Below the pieces are notes generated by a model. It was not told the DNA's origin and did no database searches. It worked only from the letters and a program-made list of their open reading frames with translations. From the NCBI GenBank assembly GCA_025602915.1, contig JAHLJZ010000001.1, positions 434,001-498,000 on the forward strand: DNA of 64,000 nt, read 5' to 3'. Below, piece after piece: positions 23,930 through 35,231 of the stretch. Made by a program: the position numbers and the translations under genes. This DNA is from Paraphysoderma sedebokerense (Eukaryota; Blastocladiomycota; Physodermatomycetes; Physodermatales; Physodermataceae). Position 1 is the first letter of the stretch, and each line of letters starts with the position of its first letter.

Positions 23930-25435
23930 TTAAGTAGGAGGTGAAGGAGGGGAGAACACTTCTGATTCCGGAACAGAGGTTCCTTCTGTTTCAACTGTAA
24001 CAATGGGTTTAAGGTGCATGCATGCAGTAGAATCCTTCGCGTCTGATTTCGTCAACGGCGACCTCTCTCCACCGCCGACCCAAGGATGATTCCAGACCGT
24101 CTCCAAATCACAACGCTTATTAGGATCTTTTTGGAGCATTAAATTTAGCAGATCTCTCACTCCCGTTGGTATCTGTATGTTGGGTGAAGACGAAGATGTG
24201 CGGATATTCGAATTTAAATCCCAGCGACGATTAAGAACTTCCCAAAAGCTATTGAACGGCGTGTTTCGAGTAAGCATGATGTGAAGCAGGATGCCCAATG
24301 TCCAGACATCTGCTTTTTTACCGTCATACGTCGATGAGGAAGAAGAGTTGTGTGAATTGATAGCTTCCGGCGGACAATATGCTTCGGTGCCATGAAATCC
24401 AGATAAAGGTTGATGAGTGAAAGCTGCAGAACCAAAATCTATCAGTTTGATGCTTAGTTGCTCATCGATGGTGATGTTTTCATCTTTGAGATCTAAAGTT
24501 GTACAAATTTTACGATTAGCAATTGCTTAATACGAAAAACTCTCCGAGTCTAATTCACTCACCTCGATGGCATATGTCGTGAGAATGAAGGTACAGAACA
24601 CAGTCAATTATCTGACGAAACACTTTTCGTGCCCTACAAAGTTAAAGATTGTTAGGATTAAAGAACCAACAAGTTATATCGTCATGCGATAGACTTACCT
24701 CTCCTCAGAAAAGGGACCATGTCTTTCCAGACCTGAGTTGCAAAAAGTACCAAAAAGGAAAGTGAATTTAGTCCAACTGTCCAGCGCAACGCACTGACCC
24801 ACAACATGATAAATACAACACATACATTCGTATAAATCTCTGGACGTTTTGAGAGCCGGCACAGGAGGAGGCAACTTGTCATCTGCGTCGTCCCATTCTC
24901 CAGCATGAAACTGGAACTGGGAACTTGCGTTCCTGTGTCCCCCATCGGTAGTTGCAAACCCCACTGAAGACTCCATTCCATTTACGGCACTTTTTTCCTG
25001 TTCGCTCCAAGGTACCGCTGGACCATGTAATTCTGTGACTAAATAAAAGAAATATCGATCGGCGTAGTAATCTAGGAACTTTATCATATTAGGGTGCGAT
25101 AGACTTCGCAGGATGTGAATTTCTATCGGGATGGACCCTAACACTGCGTCTTGGACGAATACGGAGGGGGTAGTTGGAGTTGGGATACCCAGTTTATTGG
25201 TTGAATTAGAATTGGCGGCGGGAGGCGAAGGACAGGGAGAGGATTCCGACTTGTCTTTAAATATGAATTTGATAGCCACATCCGTGTCGGAAGACTTTAG
25301 ACGTCCACGGAGGACAATTGAATTGCCGCCGATGCCGATGGTTTCTTCGGAGAGGGCATATTTGTTGAGGAATTCCGGCAGCAGTTTCTGATTGAAGAGG
25401 TACTTTCTGCAGCGAGAAAGCGGGGAGGTTGACAT
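23930..25435 (-). CDS. Serine/threonine protein kinase (PAS-kinase/CAMK-like catalytic domain)
   Basis: Several exons run leftward from the ATG at 25435. Kinase motifs in order: glycine-rich loop IGIGGNSIVLRG, VAIKFIFKD (ATP-binding Lys), PIEIHILRSLSHPNMIKFLDYY (C-helix Glu), YLHSHDICHRD|LKDEN (catalytic loop split by an intron), KLIDFGSAAF (DFG) and GTEAYCPPEAI (activation end). The C-lobe has KADVWTLGILLHIMLT and a final NHPWVGGG. There is a Ser/Pro-rich insert between the Lys and the C-helix and another after the hinge. DFGSAAF and the GFHGTEAYCPPE context recall PAS-kinase-type enzymes, but no PAS domain is present in this gene. The tail is Ser/Pro-rich. Exact subfamily uncertain. Confidence 0.85.
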
Positions 25436-25899
25436 AGCTTGTGTGCGAAGATGCAGGGAAGGAGGAGGGAGGGAGGAGAGTATATGTACAGAGGAGGGGA
25501 GTATAAATAAGCGTAAGGGAGTGCCGCGTTGGGGACAGCGAGCGCAGAGAGTGGGAGGGTAGTGTGTCGACTGTGGAGTGCAGTGTGGGATGGATGTGGA
25601 ATAGTTGTCCGGTGGGATGAAATGAGAGGGAACGCAACGCCATTGGAGCGAAACACACGCTGTCACGCTCCCCCCACGAATCACCCGGGAATCCATCTCT
25701 CATCAATTTCAGGCGAGTTCCCTCCCAGCCACTTTCCCCTCTTCATCACTCATCTCGTTAAGCTCATTCCGTCGGGCGATGTCGGGATCAAACCCACCCT
25801 CTCTTGTCCCCGCGAGAATCCTACCGAATGAATTCCCTCATCATTTTGACTACATGCCCAATATTCTATTTCATTACCTCCGCCGTCTGGCACAGACTT
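25436..25899. promoter_or_regulatory. Kinase promoter with purine-rich tract
   Basis: The plus strand at 25450-25640 is strongly G/A-rich (repeated GGAGG words), so the kinase 5' flank is a C/T-rich tract on its sense strand. It includes a TATA-like TTATTTATACTCC near 25500, about 65 bp upstream of the ATG. Pyrimidine-rich tracts of this kind are common in strong fungal promoters. Confidence 0.5.
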
Positions 25900-27095
25900 T
25901 CACTGCACCGGAACAGTAAACACCTGCACATGCTCATCCCACGAACACGTAGCCATCTGTCCCTCTATGTACAAATTCCAATCAAGTCCCAACACAAACT
26001 CTGTATGCGCATCATTCACATGTAACGTTCTTCCTTCCACACTCGCTACACGCGCCGTCATGTCGTATCCTACACTCGCCAACACATTCTCCCTCCAAGG
26101 ACACCACTTGACTCGCCTCACAGCAAACGTATGTCCCGATATCGTCGATACAGGGGAATTGCTTTTCCTTAAATCCCATACTCGCACACTATGATCTGCT
26201 GACCCCGTCACCAACACTTTATCCGCATACTTGTTCCAATCAATTGAAAGAATCTCGTGCTGATGCGCATGGATCGAATTGATACATGCTGACTGCGGCG
26301 GTGCTGAAGTGTCCCATATCTTGATCGACTGGTCGCCGGAACTACTGGCAATCATGTTGGGATGATGTGGTGACCAAATAGCGCTGTAAACACAATGTGA
26401 ATGTCCTAGCAGTGTGGAAATAGATTGAGGTCGTTCAGGATGCCACTTTGTATAAGCAAAAGCGTGTCAGCAAAATCACCAAATTTAGCAAAACTAGACT
26501 ACCCATACATACCAATTTAATCGTCTGATCCCAACTGCCACTCACGAAACAATCCTTCTTTACCAAATTCCAATCAACACTGAAAACCTCCCTTGTATGT
26601 TCATGCCAATTCTGAATCGGAAAGTCCTATTCATAAGTACATTATCAAAGTATATTGCGTCCCCAATTAAAAAAAACAACTAGTCAGATCATACCGTTGC
26701 CATACTTCTGAAAATAAAATACCTGTCATTCCATACCTTCAATGTAACATCCCATAATTTAATACTCCCATCTCCACTGGCCGTCACGATTTGATTCTCG
26801 TTCATTTCAGACCAACTACTATCAAACAACCCATCCTGTGTATCAAACCTACCGAAAAACAATAAATCCAAATTATCAATACACATACCAAACACCCACA
26901 AAAACCAAAACTCATAATAAACCCCGTGAATAAAGAAGCGCCAGTGAAAATAACATACACTTTGTCCGCCACGATACCCCGTCCGGGGACCAAACTTAAC
27001 AGCCATAATCTTCCGTTACCTACAATCCCGTAATTAGAAGAACTAGCGACCGCTAGTTTGTTTTCAAAGAAGGGAGAGTATTCCACCTGCGTCAT
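25900..27095 (-). CDS. PEX7: Peroxisomal targeting signal 2 receptor Pex7
   Basis: WD40 propeller that carries PTS2 cargo to the peroxisome. Reading leftward: [16 protein letters not shown] and [14 protein letters not shown] (the Pex7 first-blade signature), [84 protein letters not shown] and the final [15 protein letters not shown]. At least four exons. The start is uncertain: the ATG at 27095 begins MTQVEYSPF, but homology (a GY before this) seems to reach a few codons upstream, where no in-frame ATG exists before a stop. A short upstream ORF precedes it. Confidence 0.93.
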
Positions 27096-27128
27096 GTAAC
27101 CATGTTGAACAGCGGTCACGAAGTTTCA

Positions 27129-27185
27129 TTAAAACCAAAGCGGAGGATTGAATAGTTGTTGGTATTGATGTTGGGTATTCGACAT
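27129..27185 (-). promoter_or_regulatory. Candidate upstream ORF of PEX7
   Basis: An 18-codon ATG-initiated frame (starts MSNTQHQY, stop at 27129) ends about 35 bp before the PEX7 ATG. No splice combination I tried joins it in frame to PEX7, so it may be a translational control element. Confidence 0.3.
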
Positions 27186-27620
27186 GGTCGGATCCAAGAT
27201 GTAGAAGAAGAGGTTGAGGAAAAGGGTAAAATCATTCATTAATATAAGTTGGTCAAAAAGAATGGTTATTCAGACATTGAAGGTGTGAGTAATTTATTGA
27301 AATCTACAAACGAATGGATACGTACGGAATAGCCATGATAACCTTCAGTTTTAAATCGTAGATACATTCGAGAGAAGAAAATAATATACTATGCAACGAG
27401 GAGGGATGATGATGAATGATACATGGAGTAAAGATACCAAAGAGGGTTGAACGGTTAGATGAATTGGAAGCCAAGGCTGAAGCCTGTTTCGAGGGTTCTT
27501 TTGATTATGATCCACGGTTGAAAATCTTGGGCGTGTTTCAATCAAAGATGATTATGGACTAGTTTAACGTTTGAGGTATATTTTGGTGAAAGTATGTACA
27601 GTTATAACATTTATAAATTT
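27186..27620. other. Intergenic region between TYW3 and PEX7
   Basis: About 430 bp: PEX7 5' flank and TYW3 3' flank, AT-rich. Nothing else supported. Confidence 0.45.
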
Positions 27621-28927
27621 CTACAATACAAGGTTTAAAGACTCAAAGTGATCTTCGACTGACTTTGCCTGCTCATTCGATTCATCTGGCCCACGTTCAG
27701 CACGTAGAGCTTTTTGTCTTTCTAATCCCTCTCTTTTTTTCCTTTCCCGCCGCTCAGCTTTAGACTCAGCGGGCCCATTTGCCATTTCTTGAAGTATTTC
27801 GTTGGTGTTCGCCTCAACATTGCGATTTGGAGAACTACACGGAGTAACCGGAGATACCGATTGGCTCGTCAACCACTTTGAAATAGCTTCATCTAATTTA
27901 TCTAACCTATCTTGATTCATTTGAAATTTAATGTTACATTCTAAAAGTAACCTGTAAATCGCAAACGGTTCCATCAAGAACACAATTTCATTCTGACAGG
28001 TACTGCCCTCCCCGTCGCGGATTTTCCGAACGAGAGCCACCGGACAGTCTAACTTTGCTGTTGATCGGATTGCAACGTTGGGAAGGATATCTGGGGTGTA
28101 AGGTGCCACTAGAGACGGTAAGGTGATGCCGCAATTTCGGCAGCCTGATTGTGTGGCGACGGATAACAGATGGGTCGATGACACTAAATCGCGGCAGAGT
28201 ACGTGCAGAATCTATGAATAGATAAAATAGCAAAAGGAAAAGATAAAATTCTAATTAGCGAATACAAAATACGGTCGATCGCCGTGAAATTTTTCGGCTG
28301 TTTAAATTGCAAGGAAGAAGGAATAATTATTGCCCCGCATACCAATGGTTCAAATTTCAAATAAATAAGCGACTCCTGATCAGCATCAATCTTTCCAACT
28401 ACGTCGTGTTTCGAATCCGTCGGCAACATCTTGCCCCATTTTTCGTCGTCCCTCATATTTCCAGGAAAAAGTATACGCCAATTGCGTTCTTCCTTGGGCG
28501 GTACTTTTAGCAGTTTCGTGATATACTCTCGCAATAGTTGATTATTAGTGGCACCATGCTGGTCATTCTGTTTGACAGGCGATCTGACGGGAGAAGCCGC
28601 TATATCAGGGAATTCTAAAGGATAATGAGACACAAATAACCACTGTCCGCCCTTCTTTTTCTTCTTTTTTGTTCCCGCGATTGAAGGATTACTCTCTTGT
28701 TCCCCGGCGATATCTTCTTGACTTTGAACTTCCTGATCAAAAATGACAGAATCACTATAAACACAAACTCGTCCGCTGCAACTACTCGTCGTGACAAAGT
28801 CTTGATGCGAGTTAATCAAGTCGGCGATTTTGACGATTGGACCATCAATGTACCCTTTTGGTGACTTGTCGGGTAACGAAGAAGCCAAAGAAGCGAGTAT
28901 CTGCGATTTCCGAAGATCAAAAGACAT
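27621..28927 (-). CDS. TYW3: tRNA wybutosine-synthesizing protein 3 (TYW3)
   Basis: SAM-dependent methyltransferase acting at N4 of the wybutosine precursor at position 37 of tRNA-Phe. About 391 aa in two exons, 28927-28343 and 28211-27621 (131 bp intron). The signatures are FDLRKSQILASLASSLPDKS, PKGYIDGPIVKIADLINSH, the near-invariant TTSSCSGRVCVYSD, WLFVSHYPLE, LIYLKFEPL|ILHVLCRDLVSS, GCRNCGITLP and NVAIRSTAKLDCPV. A poly-Lys insert lies before the WLFVSH strand. The C-terminus has a charged extension of about 80 residues beyond the usual end, rich in Glu, Arg and Lys (AERRERKKREGLERQK). The ATG at 28927 matches the family start. Confidence 0.94.
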
Positions 28928-29012
28928 CTTCAAATGAAGTTTTCCTTGATTGAATAACTGTTGTATTGCTCCAGCCTTTAAAGTTAAGATAAACGGATTG
29001 TTTGGAAGCCAA

Positions 29013-29018
29013 CACGTG
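29013..29018. promoter_or_regulatory. CACGTG E-box in TYW3 / DUF2985-like divergent promoter
   Basis: Palindromic CACGTG, the core for bHLH factors such as Cbf1, Pho4 and USF. It is 86 bp upstream of TYW3 and about 165 bp upstream of the plus-strand gene. Confidence 0.4.
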
Positions 29019-29183
29019 CGCGTAGCCGCACAGGTCCGCTAGTCTACTTGCATCTGCCTCAGCTTGCCTCCCTCGATATTCGACAGGCGACTTCTGGAAT
29101 TGTGCATTGCAGTCTCCCTCAGTATTTATGAAGCGTTGCAATACAATCTTACATATACTAATATTATTTTAATTTTGCATATT

Positions 29184-29972
29184 ATGACCAATACATCTCA
29201 CAATTCCTCTCCCAGTGCATCTGCGACGACACTGCCATCCACAACGACAAATTTTCAGAAATTCCTCAATGCGTCAAAAAAGCAATTATTTCCAATTACT
29301 CCGCTAAAAATCCACAACATTATACTTGCTCTTTCAATCGTCGTCTCTGGAGCTTTGTTAGTAGCCGGTTTGATAGGAATTGTGAAATTCCAAGACACTG
29401 CGAGTCTAGATACATGGATAGAAATTCATTCACAGATACTGAATGGTGTGTTCACTTATCTGGTTATACTGAATGACTTGACACCGAGATCAAAAGGAGT
29501 GTATTGGTTTGTGAGGCATTGGCATTACAGACGTACAGAGAAACAAATGTCAAAGGTAGTGTCTGTTTCAACGGAGTCGAAGCAGTCTACAGGAGAGTTT
29601 GATTTCAAAATTAGCGAAGTCACGAAGGAGAGTTACAACCTACCCGGAACAAAGGAGACAGTGGATGTGGATCCCTTTCTGGCGAAACTGTCTGTTCTAT
29701 TTCCGTTTGCCCGCGATGGGAGCAAAGTTCATAGTCAATTCAAATGGTATTTGCTGCTGGGATGGATGCATATCCTAAGTCAGTTTGGGATGGCGGGATT
29801 GATGTGGGGGATGGACTGGCGAGTTCGGCCGATAGGGGGGGTGATGGGATGTCTGGTTGGGGCGTGGATCTTCGCAGGAGGGAGTGCACTGCAGCGGTTC
29901 CGGATACAAAAGATGACGAAGGCTGGTAGGGACGATAGAGGGGAGGGGAGGAGCGAGGACAATAGTGTGTGA
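29184..29972 (+). CDS. DUF2985-like fungal membrane protein
   Basis: Intronless, about 262 aa from the ATG at 29184 (the frame is open upstream but hydrophilic Ser/Thr sequence typical of a start follows this Met). TM1 is NIILALSIVVSGALLVAGLIGI, cited in part. The signature is WIEIHSQILNGVFTYLV followed by LTPRSKGVYW, resembling the DUF2985 pattern of W-x-E-I-x-S-Q-x-x-N-x-x-F with PxR after it. Two more hydrophobic segments lie near the end (WYLLLGWMHILSQFGMAGLM, MGCLVGAWIFAGG). Many DUF2985 proteins are linked with PLAC8 proteins in fungi. Function unknown. Confidence 0.7.
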   Translation: MTNTSHNSSPSASATTLPSTTTNFQKFLNASKKQLFPITPLKIHNIILALSIVVSGALLVAGLIGIVKFQDTASLDTWIEIHSQILNGVFTYLVILNDLTPRSKGVYWFVRHWHYRRTEKQMSKVVSVSTESKQSTGEFDFKISEVTKESYNLPGTKETVDVDPFLAKLSVLFPFARDGSKVHSQFKWYLLLGWMHILSQFGMAGLMWGMDWRVRPIGGVMGCLVGAWIFAGGSALQRFRIQKMTKAGRDDRGEGRSEDNSV

Positions 29973-30100
29973 AATAAAGTGCAATGAAGGTATTGTCTGA
30001 GGAAGCGAAGGAAGGCATGTCCGAGGCAGGCAAACAAGCAGACGCGCCAAGCCACACGCGTCTAATGGGTGTAATCAACCCACGCGCGACAATTGGTGCG

Positions 30101-30110
30101 GTCACGTGAC
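30101..30110. promoter_or_regulatory. Perfect palindrome GTCACGTGAC (E-box)
   Basis: A 10-bp palindrome with a Cbf1/Pho4/USF-type core, about 160 bp upstream of the zinc-finger gene. A CCAAT-type box (ATTGG) lies 10 bp before it at about 30091. Confidence 0.5.
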
Positions 30111-30269
30111 GCCCATTGTGCATGCATTTTACGCTCAGCGCAAGACAAAAGCCAAAGGGACGGCTTCTCTGTCTCAAAAGAAGCACCCCCATTCCCCCTC
30201 TCAATCTGAACTATCCGCTACCGTCATACAGATTACACTCCCCACCGCTGTCACACCAGGGGTCACAAA

Positions 30270-32581
30270 ATGCCCTACAATCATCCCCCCTCCTCAAACT
30301 CTACCGTCTCGCCATCCCAAATGAACCTAAATCAGTACCTCCTCTCAAACAATTTGCCTTATGACCCTGCTTTCGCCAACTACCAGCAGCAGCAGGCCCC
30401 AGAGTCAGACGCATCTTCCGTTTCATCCTACCGTTCGTCTCACTCACAGCACAATGCAGAAGACGACAACAGATCTGTAGAAAGTAACGAGAATGGTGCA
30501 TGGAGGACTGCAGAAGCTGACTTGTCGGCTTTGAACCTTGGCTTCGAGCAAGCGACTTCATCAGCTTTGGGAACTGACCAAACTCAGCAATTGAATAAAC
30601 CTGTTGTTACACTACAGTTTCCGAGTATGGACCGTAAGGTATGGCATTCAGAAGCGTATTGCCCGTGGGAACCAATTTGTAACGACTTTTATTCCGTTGA
30701 CTCTAGCCGGTGTCTGTGCTGATAAATCCAGTCACTGAAAATTTAAATGTCCCCGAAGGCTCCACCCTTCGCCCGGCGGATATGAATTCTTTCCTGACAG
30801 ATATATCCAAATTTCCGTTACCACTTGATTTATCACCGGAAAGTTTTCAGTTTCAGCAAAACGACAATGGAACTGTCGATGTATTTGCGTCTGGTCACTT
30901 TTTTCAGACTTTTGAAGTCGCTCATCCAAATACGATCGAGAGAAACACAAAACTGGATCTTGAAGGCATTTATACAGATACATCTATGTCACAGAATTCG
31001 AATAATCAATACTACCAAACGCAAAATGCGGATCCATCAGGGCTTCTTCCTCCTACAGCTGGTCGACCTCGTTCACCTTCCCCAGCCCGCCGCCACAGAC
31101 GTCGCAGTAGATCTCCTCTGAGTGGTAGCGTTCATCCAGCAGATCCTGCACTATTGCTTCCTCCTGGTGCTTCAAAGGCTCGAGGGCGACGTCGTTCAAC
31201 CTCCCCTACTGCCGGGTCAAGGGATGCCAGTCCTACCGGTAGCGCTTCTAGCAACGGAAGTGTAAACGAGGACGGTAAAGCTAAAGTCACCAAATCCGAC
31301 AAATCAGCGAAAAAGGTTTATATTTGCAATTACCCTAACTGCGGGCAAAGTTTTGATAGACCATACAATTTGCGTAATCACGAATTGGTACATACTGGAG
31401 AGAAACCTCATGTGTGCGATCTTTGTAATCGAGGCTTCAGGTAATCACAATGTCTAACTGCGAGGCTATTAGTTTTAATGACTGACATATAAAGTCTTAT
31501 TATTCGAATAGTCGGTTACATGATTTGAAGCGACATATATCGACCGTACATGAAAATATCAAGCCTTACAATTGTGTTGCCTGCCAGAGAAATTTCGCCC
31601 GACAGTATGTACAATTGTCATTTTCGACTTAGGCTTTACTTCTATTTACATGCTTTCTTTGCTGTTCATAGGGATGCTTTGCGTCGGCATGTGGCCGGCG
31701 AACCCAACTGCTACCAATATTTAGCCTCAATTAACCAACTTCCGGAAGGTTTATCGTCGACACATTCGTCTTCATCCTCGATATCATCGAATGGGACCCC
31801 ACATATACAACCTCCGCCGCGTACAAGTAGTTTAAATTCTCGTCGGTCCTCCTCTAACTCAAATGCGGCAGCAGTCTCACCCACTCCTGCTCCAATTCTC
31901 TTTGACTTCACATCGCACCCCGCTCTGGCCACTCAAAATATATTGTCACCTGGTCTTGAAATGCAAAACCTGCATTTGAACTCACAACCCTCTTCTCCGG
32001 CGCTTCCTTTATCCAGTAATATGAATCAAACAAATGCAATGGGAGGTGCTGGCCTGGAGTACGGCAATTATTTCGGTATCGACCCAAATATGATTCAAAC
32101 CCCGACAAACAACATAGATATGTCTTTATTGATGAATATGGGGATAAACGGCGGCACTAATTCGGCTGATATGATGACTTTGTTAAGCATGGCGAACAAT
32201 GGAACACCTGATACACTCAGCTCCGACGTCATAAACCTCGACATGTCAGAGATCGAGAAGTTATTCGGTGAAATGAATAATCAAGGGCTTTATCCCAATC
32301 CTCAACAGACGGCTACCACTAATAGTTCAATGTCCGATCTCACCCTGTTAAATGGGGCCGGATCTCAGGGATACGCTTCATCTGACACTCTTAATCAATT
32401 GTCTGGAAATGCTGGAAACTTACCTTTAGACACACTAGAGATAACCGAGGAACAATTAAAAATGTTGCTTAATGAAGGGTACGGCGGGCAATTGAACGGG
32501 TTGGGTCATGGTAATGTAAATGGAAAAGGTACTACTAACGGATCGGTATTGGGAACAAGTATAGGGAACAACCAAGTTTGA
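30270..32581 (+). CDS. C2H2 zinc-finger transcription factor, Crz1-like
   Basis: About 701 aa from four exons: 30270-30638, 30707-31440, 31512-31604 and 31672-32581. Three C-terminal-half fingers are split by introns. Finger 1 is YICNYPNCGQSFDRPYNLRNH, cited in part. Finger 2 is VCDLCNRGFSRLHDLKRH. Finger 3 is YNCVACQRNFARQDALRRH, followed by GEPNC. The order F-x-RPYNL, then HDxKRH, then FARxDALxRH with a closing Cys matches yeast Crz1, the calcineurin-regulated factor. Before the fingers is an SR-rich stretch (RRHRRRSRSP). Both ends are Ser/Asn/Gln-rich, as in activation domains. PVVTLQ at about residue 118 resembles a PxIxIT calcineurin-docking site. The regulator role is inferred. Confidence 0.87.
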
Positions 32582-33009
32582 GTGATGAAGGGGTAGACTA
32601 TTTTTTTTTTAAAGTAATCTTATCTGATCTATGTATGTACATATAAAACTTAATCGCACAATGAATATTGAGGTATTGAAGAAAATATCAAATACTGTTT
32701 CATGTTAACTTTCTCACTGTGGCATGTCCACAGCAGTAAAATGACAATAGATAGATGAAATCCTTTATTTTAAAACTCTTTTTCCATTTTGGTTCAACTT
32801 TCTATATTACAATTGTCTTGAATAAAAGAAAAACAAATTATTCATTCTACTTCAACTTTCAAAATTGCCATTAATCAACAGTGAAAGAGTTCAACTGATT
32901 CTCGAACGTTAACAAATTCACATCACCAATCTAACATAAGTAATGTTTTAATTCACATACTAACCGAGACAAAACCATATCAAACCTAAATACAAACAAC
33001 TAAGAACCA
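32582..33009. other. Convergent 3' region
   Basis: About 430 bp, AT-rich, between two convergent genes. It holds T-tracts and AATAAA-like words (for example near 32820) fitting 3' UTR ends of both. Confidence 0.45.
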
Positions 33010-34809
33010 CTAATGAAACCGTTTTTTCGGTTTCTTACCCAACTTGTGCCCCTTCCCTTCCTCTACTTGAATTCTATCTCTACTATACGCATCTTCTTCA
33101 TTATTTTCAATCCTATCTAACTGGACATTAGAAGATTTGCTAGATACATTGTCGACCTCTTGGTCTGGATTGTAACTACTACTTCCCCTTCTACCTACTC
33201 TTTGTTCCACCTGTCGTTCGTGAATGGAAAGTAAATGTTCTATATTTCTAGACAAGTCTCTCTGTGTTTCCGTATACGGATTAAGTGGGTCCATTTGAAG
33301 TAAATCAGATGATGAAGGTTGTTGTAGCGTTGTAACTTGGGAAGTTGGGTCATGGTAAGACGAAGTGGATCCTGGTGGGGGTGGTTGAGTGAGTTGTGAG
33401 TTTGAGGAGTATATTGATCTGGAATTGTTGGATGGTAACATGTGGGTAGATTTTGTAGTGGAAGAATAGGCCCTGGTGTCTCTGTATAATGCTATGCCAT
33501 AGTCTATGACAAGTATAGAAAATATAATCTGTATCGAGAATGAGAGGGAGGGTAATGTAAGTGGCGTTTGTCAGCGGCGACGGAGTAGAGTGGATAAAAT
33601 GACATACATTGTAAATTACACTAGGGACGGCGGTAGCAACGAAACCGACGTTGTGTGTTTTGAGTATCATGAAGACCATTTCGATGATATAGTATACAGT
33701 GATTAACGGTATGACAGTGAGTAGAGTACAGTACATTTTGAAGTTTTTCTAGACCCCAAAATGAATCGTGAGTGTTTAGGAAAAAGCTAAGATCTATCGA
33801 TTGAGAATTGAATGTACCTTGGAGATAGCTAATAATCCAACCGAAACAGCCACAATACTAAGAACACTGCAAAAGAGGTTGATAGCGCTTAAAACGACGG
33901 CATAAGTCTTCAAGTATTCCTGAACTTGTGCATCATAATTGGACAGATTCGGCGAATAAAACCCACTGTACATCAAGACTTGACTCGATACATATATATT
34001 CCAAATGTAGATAATCTAAAGAACGAACATGCATGTTAGACCACAACATTAGGGGGGTGGGCCTAAACTCATGCATGATGGCTTACCAGGGATAAAACAA
34101 TCATAATACGCAAACAAGTTTTGAGATATAACAAATCACAACAGCATCGTTTCTTTGTTTTCTTTGTTCTACAAGACGGTTCAACTTCGGGGGTATAAAA
34201 TGGATTGAATAATCTGGAAGTCGGACGATCAGTTCGTCGGTCTGCTGTTGACGGACATAGATAGGGCAATGCTTCTTTAGAGTGACTTGAACCATTAACA
34301 GATGATGTAGCAATCAATGTGTTCGTAGATTCATGATCAGTCGTTGGTTTTTGATCTGTTCTTTGAATTTTTCGAGGATGTTGAACTGACGGCGGCGGAA
34401 TGTCGGTTGCTGAAGTGACTTGTGTAGCTGAGAGTGAAGTTGGAGATGGAGTATTGGAATATGACGACTCTACTTGCTGAACAATATCGGTGCCAGGACT
34501 GCCAAGTCTTGAACCACTTGATACAGAGCCGGAATAGTTGGAATTGAAATTTAACTCCAGAGGTTTGAATATCGACGGTGATAGATTACCCGGGCTTTCT
34601 GAATGCTGTTCAGATGAAAAATTCGGGGCACTATTTGACTTTTTGTTAGCAGCAATATGAAGTCTAGGGGGTTCAATTATCGATTTCGATCGTTTGGTTC
34701 TAGGAGAATGTGTATCCGGTATCTGTAGTGTGGCAGAGCTGGAAACATCAGCTGTTGATTTAAAGCGCTGTATATCTTGCAGTGAGTAATGTGAAGATTG
34801 TGAGGTCAT
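33010..34809 (-). CDS. Four-span membrane protein with long Ser-rich tails
   Basis: Four exons run leftward from the ATG at 34809: a ~240-residue Ser/Pro-rich N-terminal tail, then helices at LRIMIVLSL|IIYIWNIYV, VVLSAINLFCSVLSIVAVSVG, TLLTVIPLITVYYIIEMVF and IIFSILVIDYGIAL (after the splice IYN|II). It ends with a C-terminal tail holding PPPPG and many Ser/Gln and finishing in KKPKKRFH. The layout is tetraspan with large cytosolic tails. The family is not recognised; related in plan, not provably in sequence, to the proteins at 17735 and 22573. Splice sites are all GT-AG and frame is continuous. Confidence 0.68.
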
Positions 34810-35231
34810 AGTTCTGCAAGCATCAATTTCCTTCTCTTTTCGGCTGTACAGTTTCCAGTTAGATGAATTGCTTGTCAGGAATGAATGGAGAAACGACCAG
34901 AGGAAGAAAAACCGCTTCCAAAACTTTAAGCAGAGCCAAAATCTTGGGGAGAACTACGGCTGGCTTTTAATGCCAATCAAGCGAAAAATTTGATTTTGTA
35001 ATCAATCAATACTGATACTTTGTCAGAATTAGTTGACAAAGATGATTTGGCCTATGGTTAAGAACAAAAATTAAGGATATTACCGTTCTATTTTTAGAAC
35101 TTTAACCAGGACAATGAGCGTCGTGCAGATCATTCCACCTTCCTCTCTCTCGCTTTCCGCAAATCTTGCTTCCAGATCTTGTCCTCACTACAACACATAT
35201 ATATTTATCTCTTATTACTTAAGCAGACATT
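34810..35231. promoter_or_regulatory. Divergent region before MYCBP
   Basis: About 420 bp between divergent starts. TATATATTTATC near 35198 could be the TATA element of the plus-strand gene. Confidence 0.4.

Noticed and set aside
25257-25831. Several open frames on both strands in the kinase 5' region
   Set aside because: Produced by the purine/pyrimidine-rich tract, which lacks stops; none has a domain.
29740-30364. Overlapping long frames on the minus strand and in the promoter near 30 kb
   Set aside because: Antisense to the DUF2985-like gene or composed of promoter sequence; no family resemblance.
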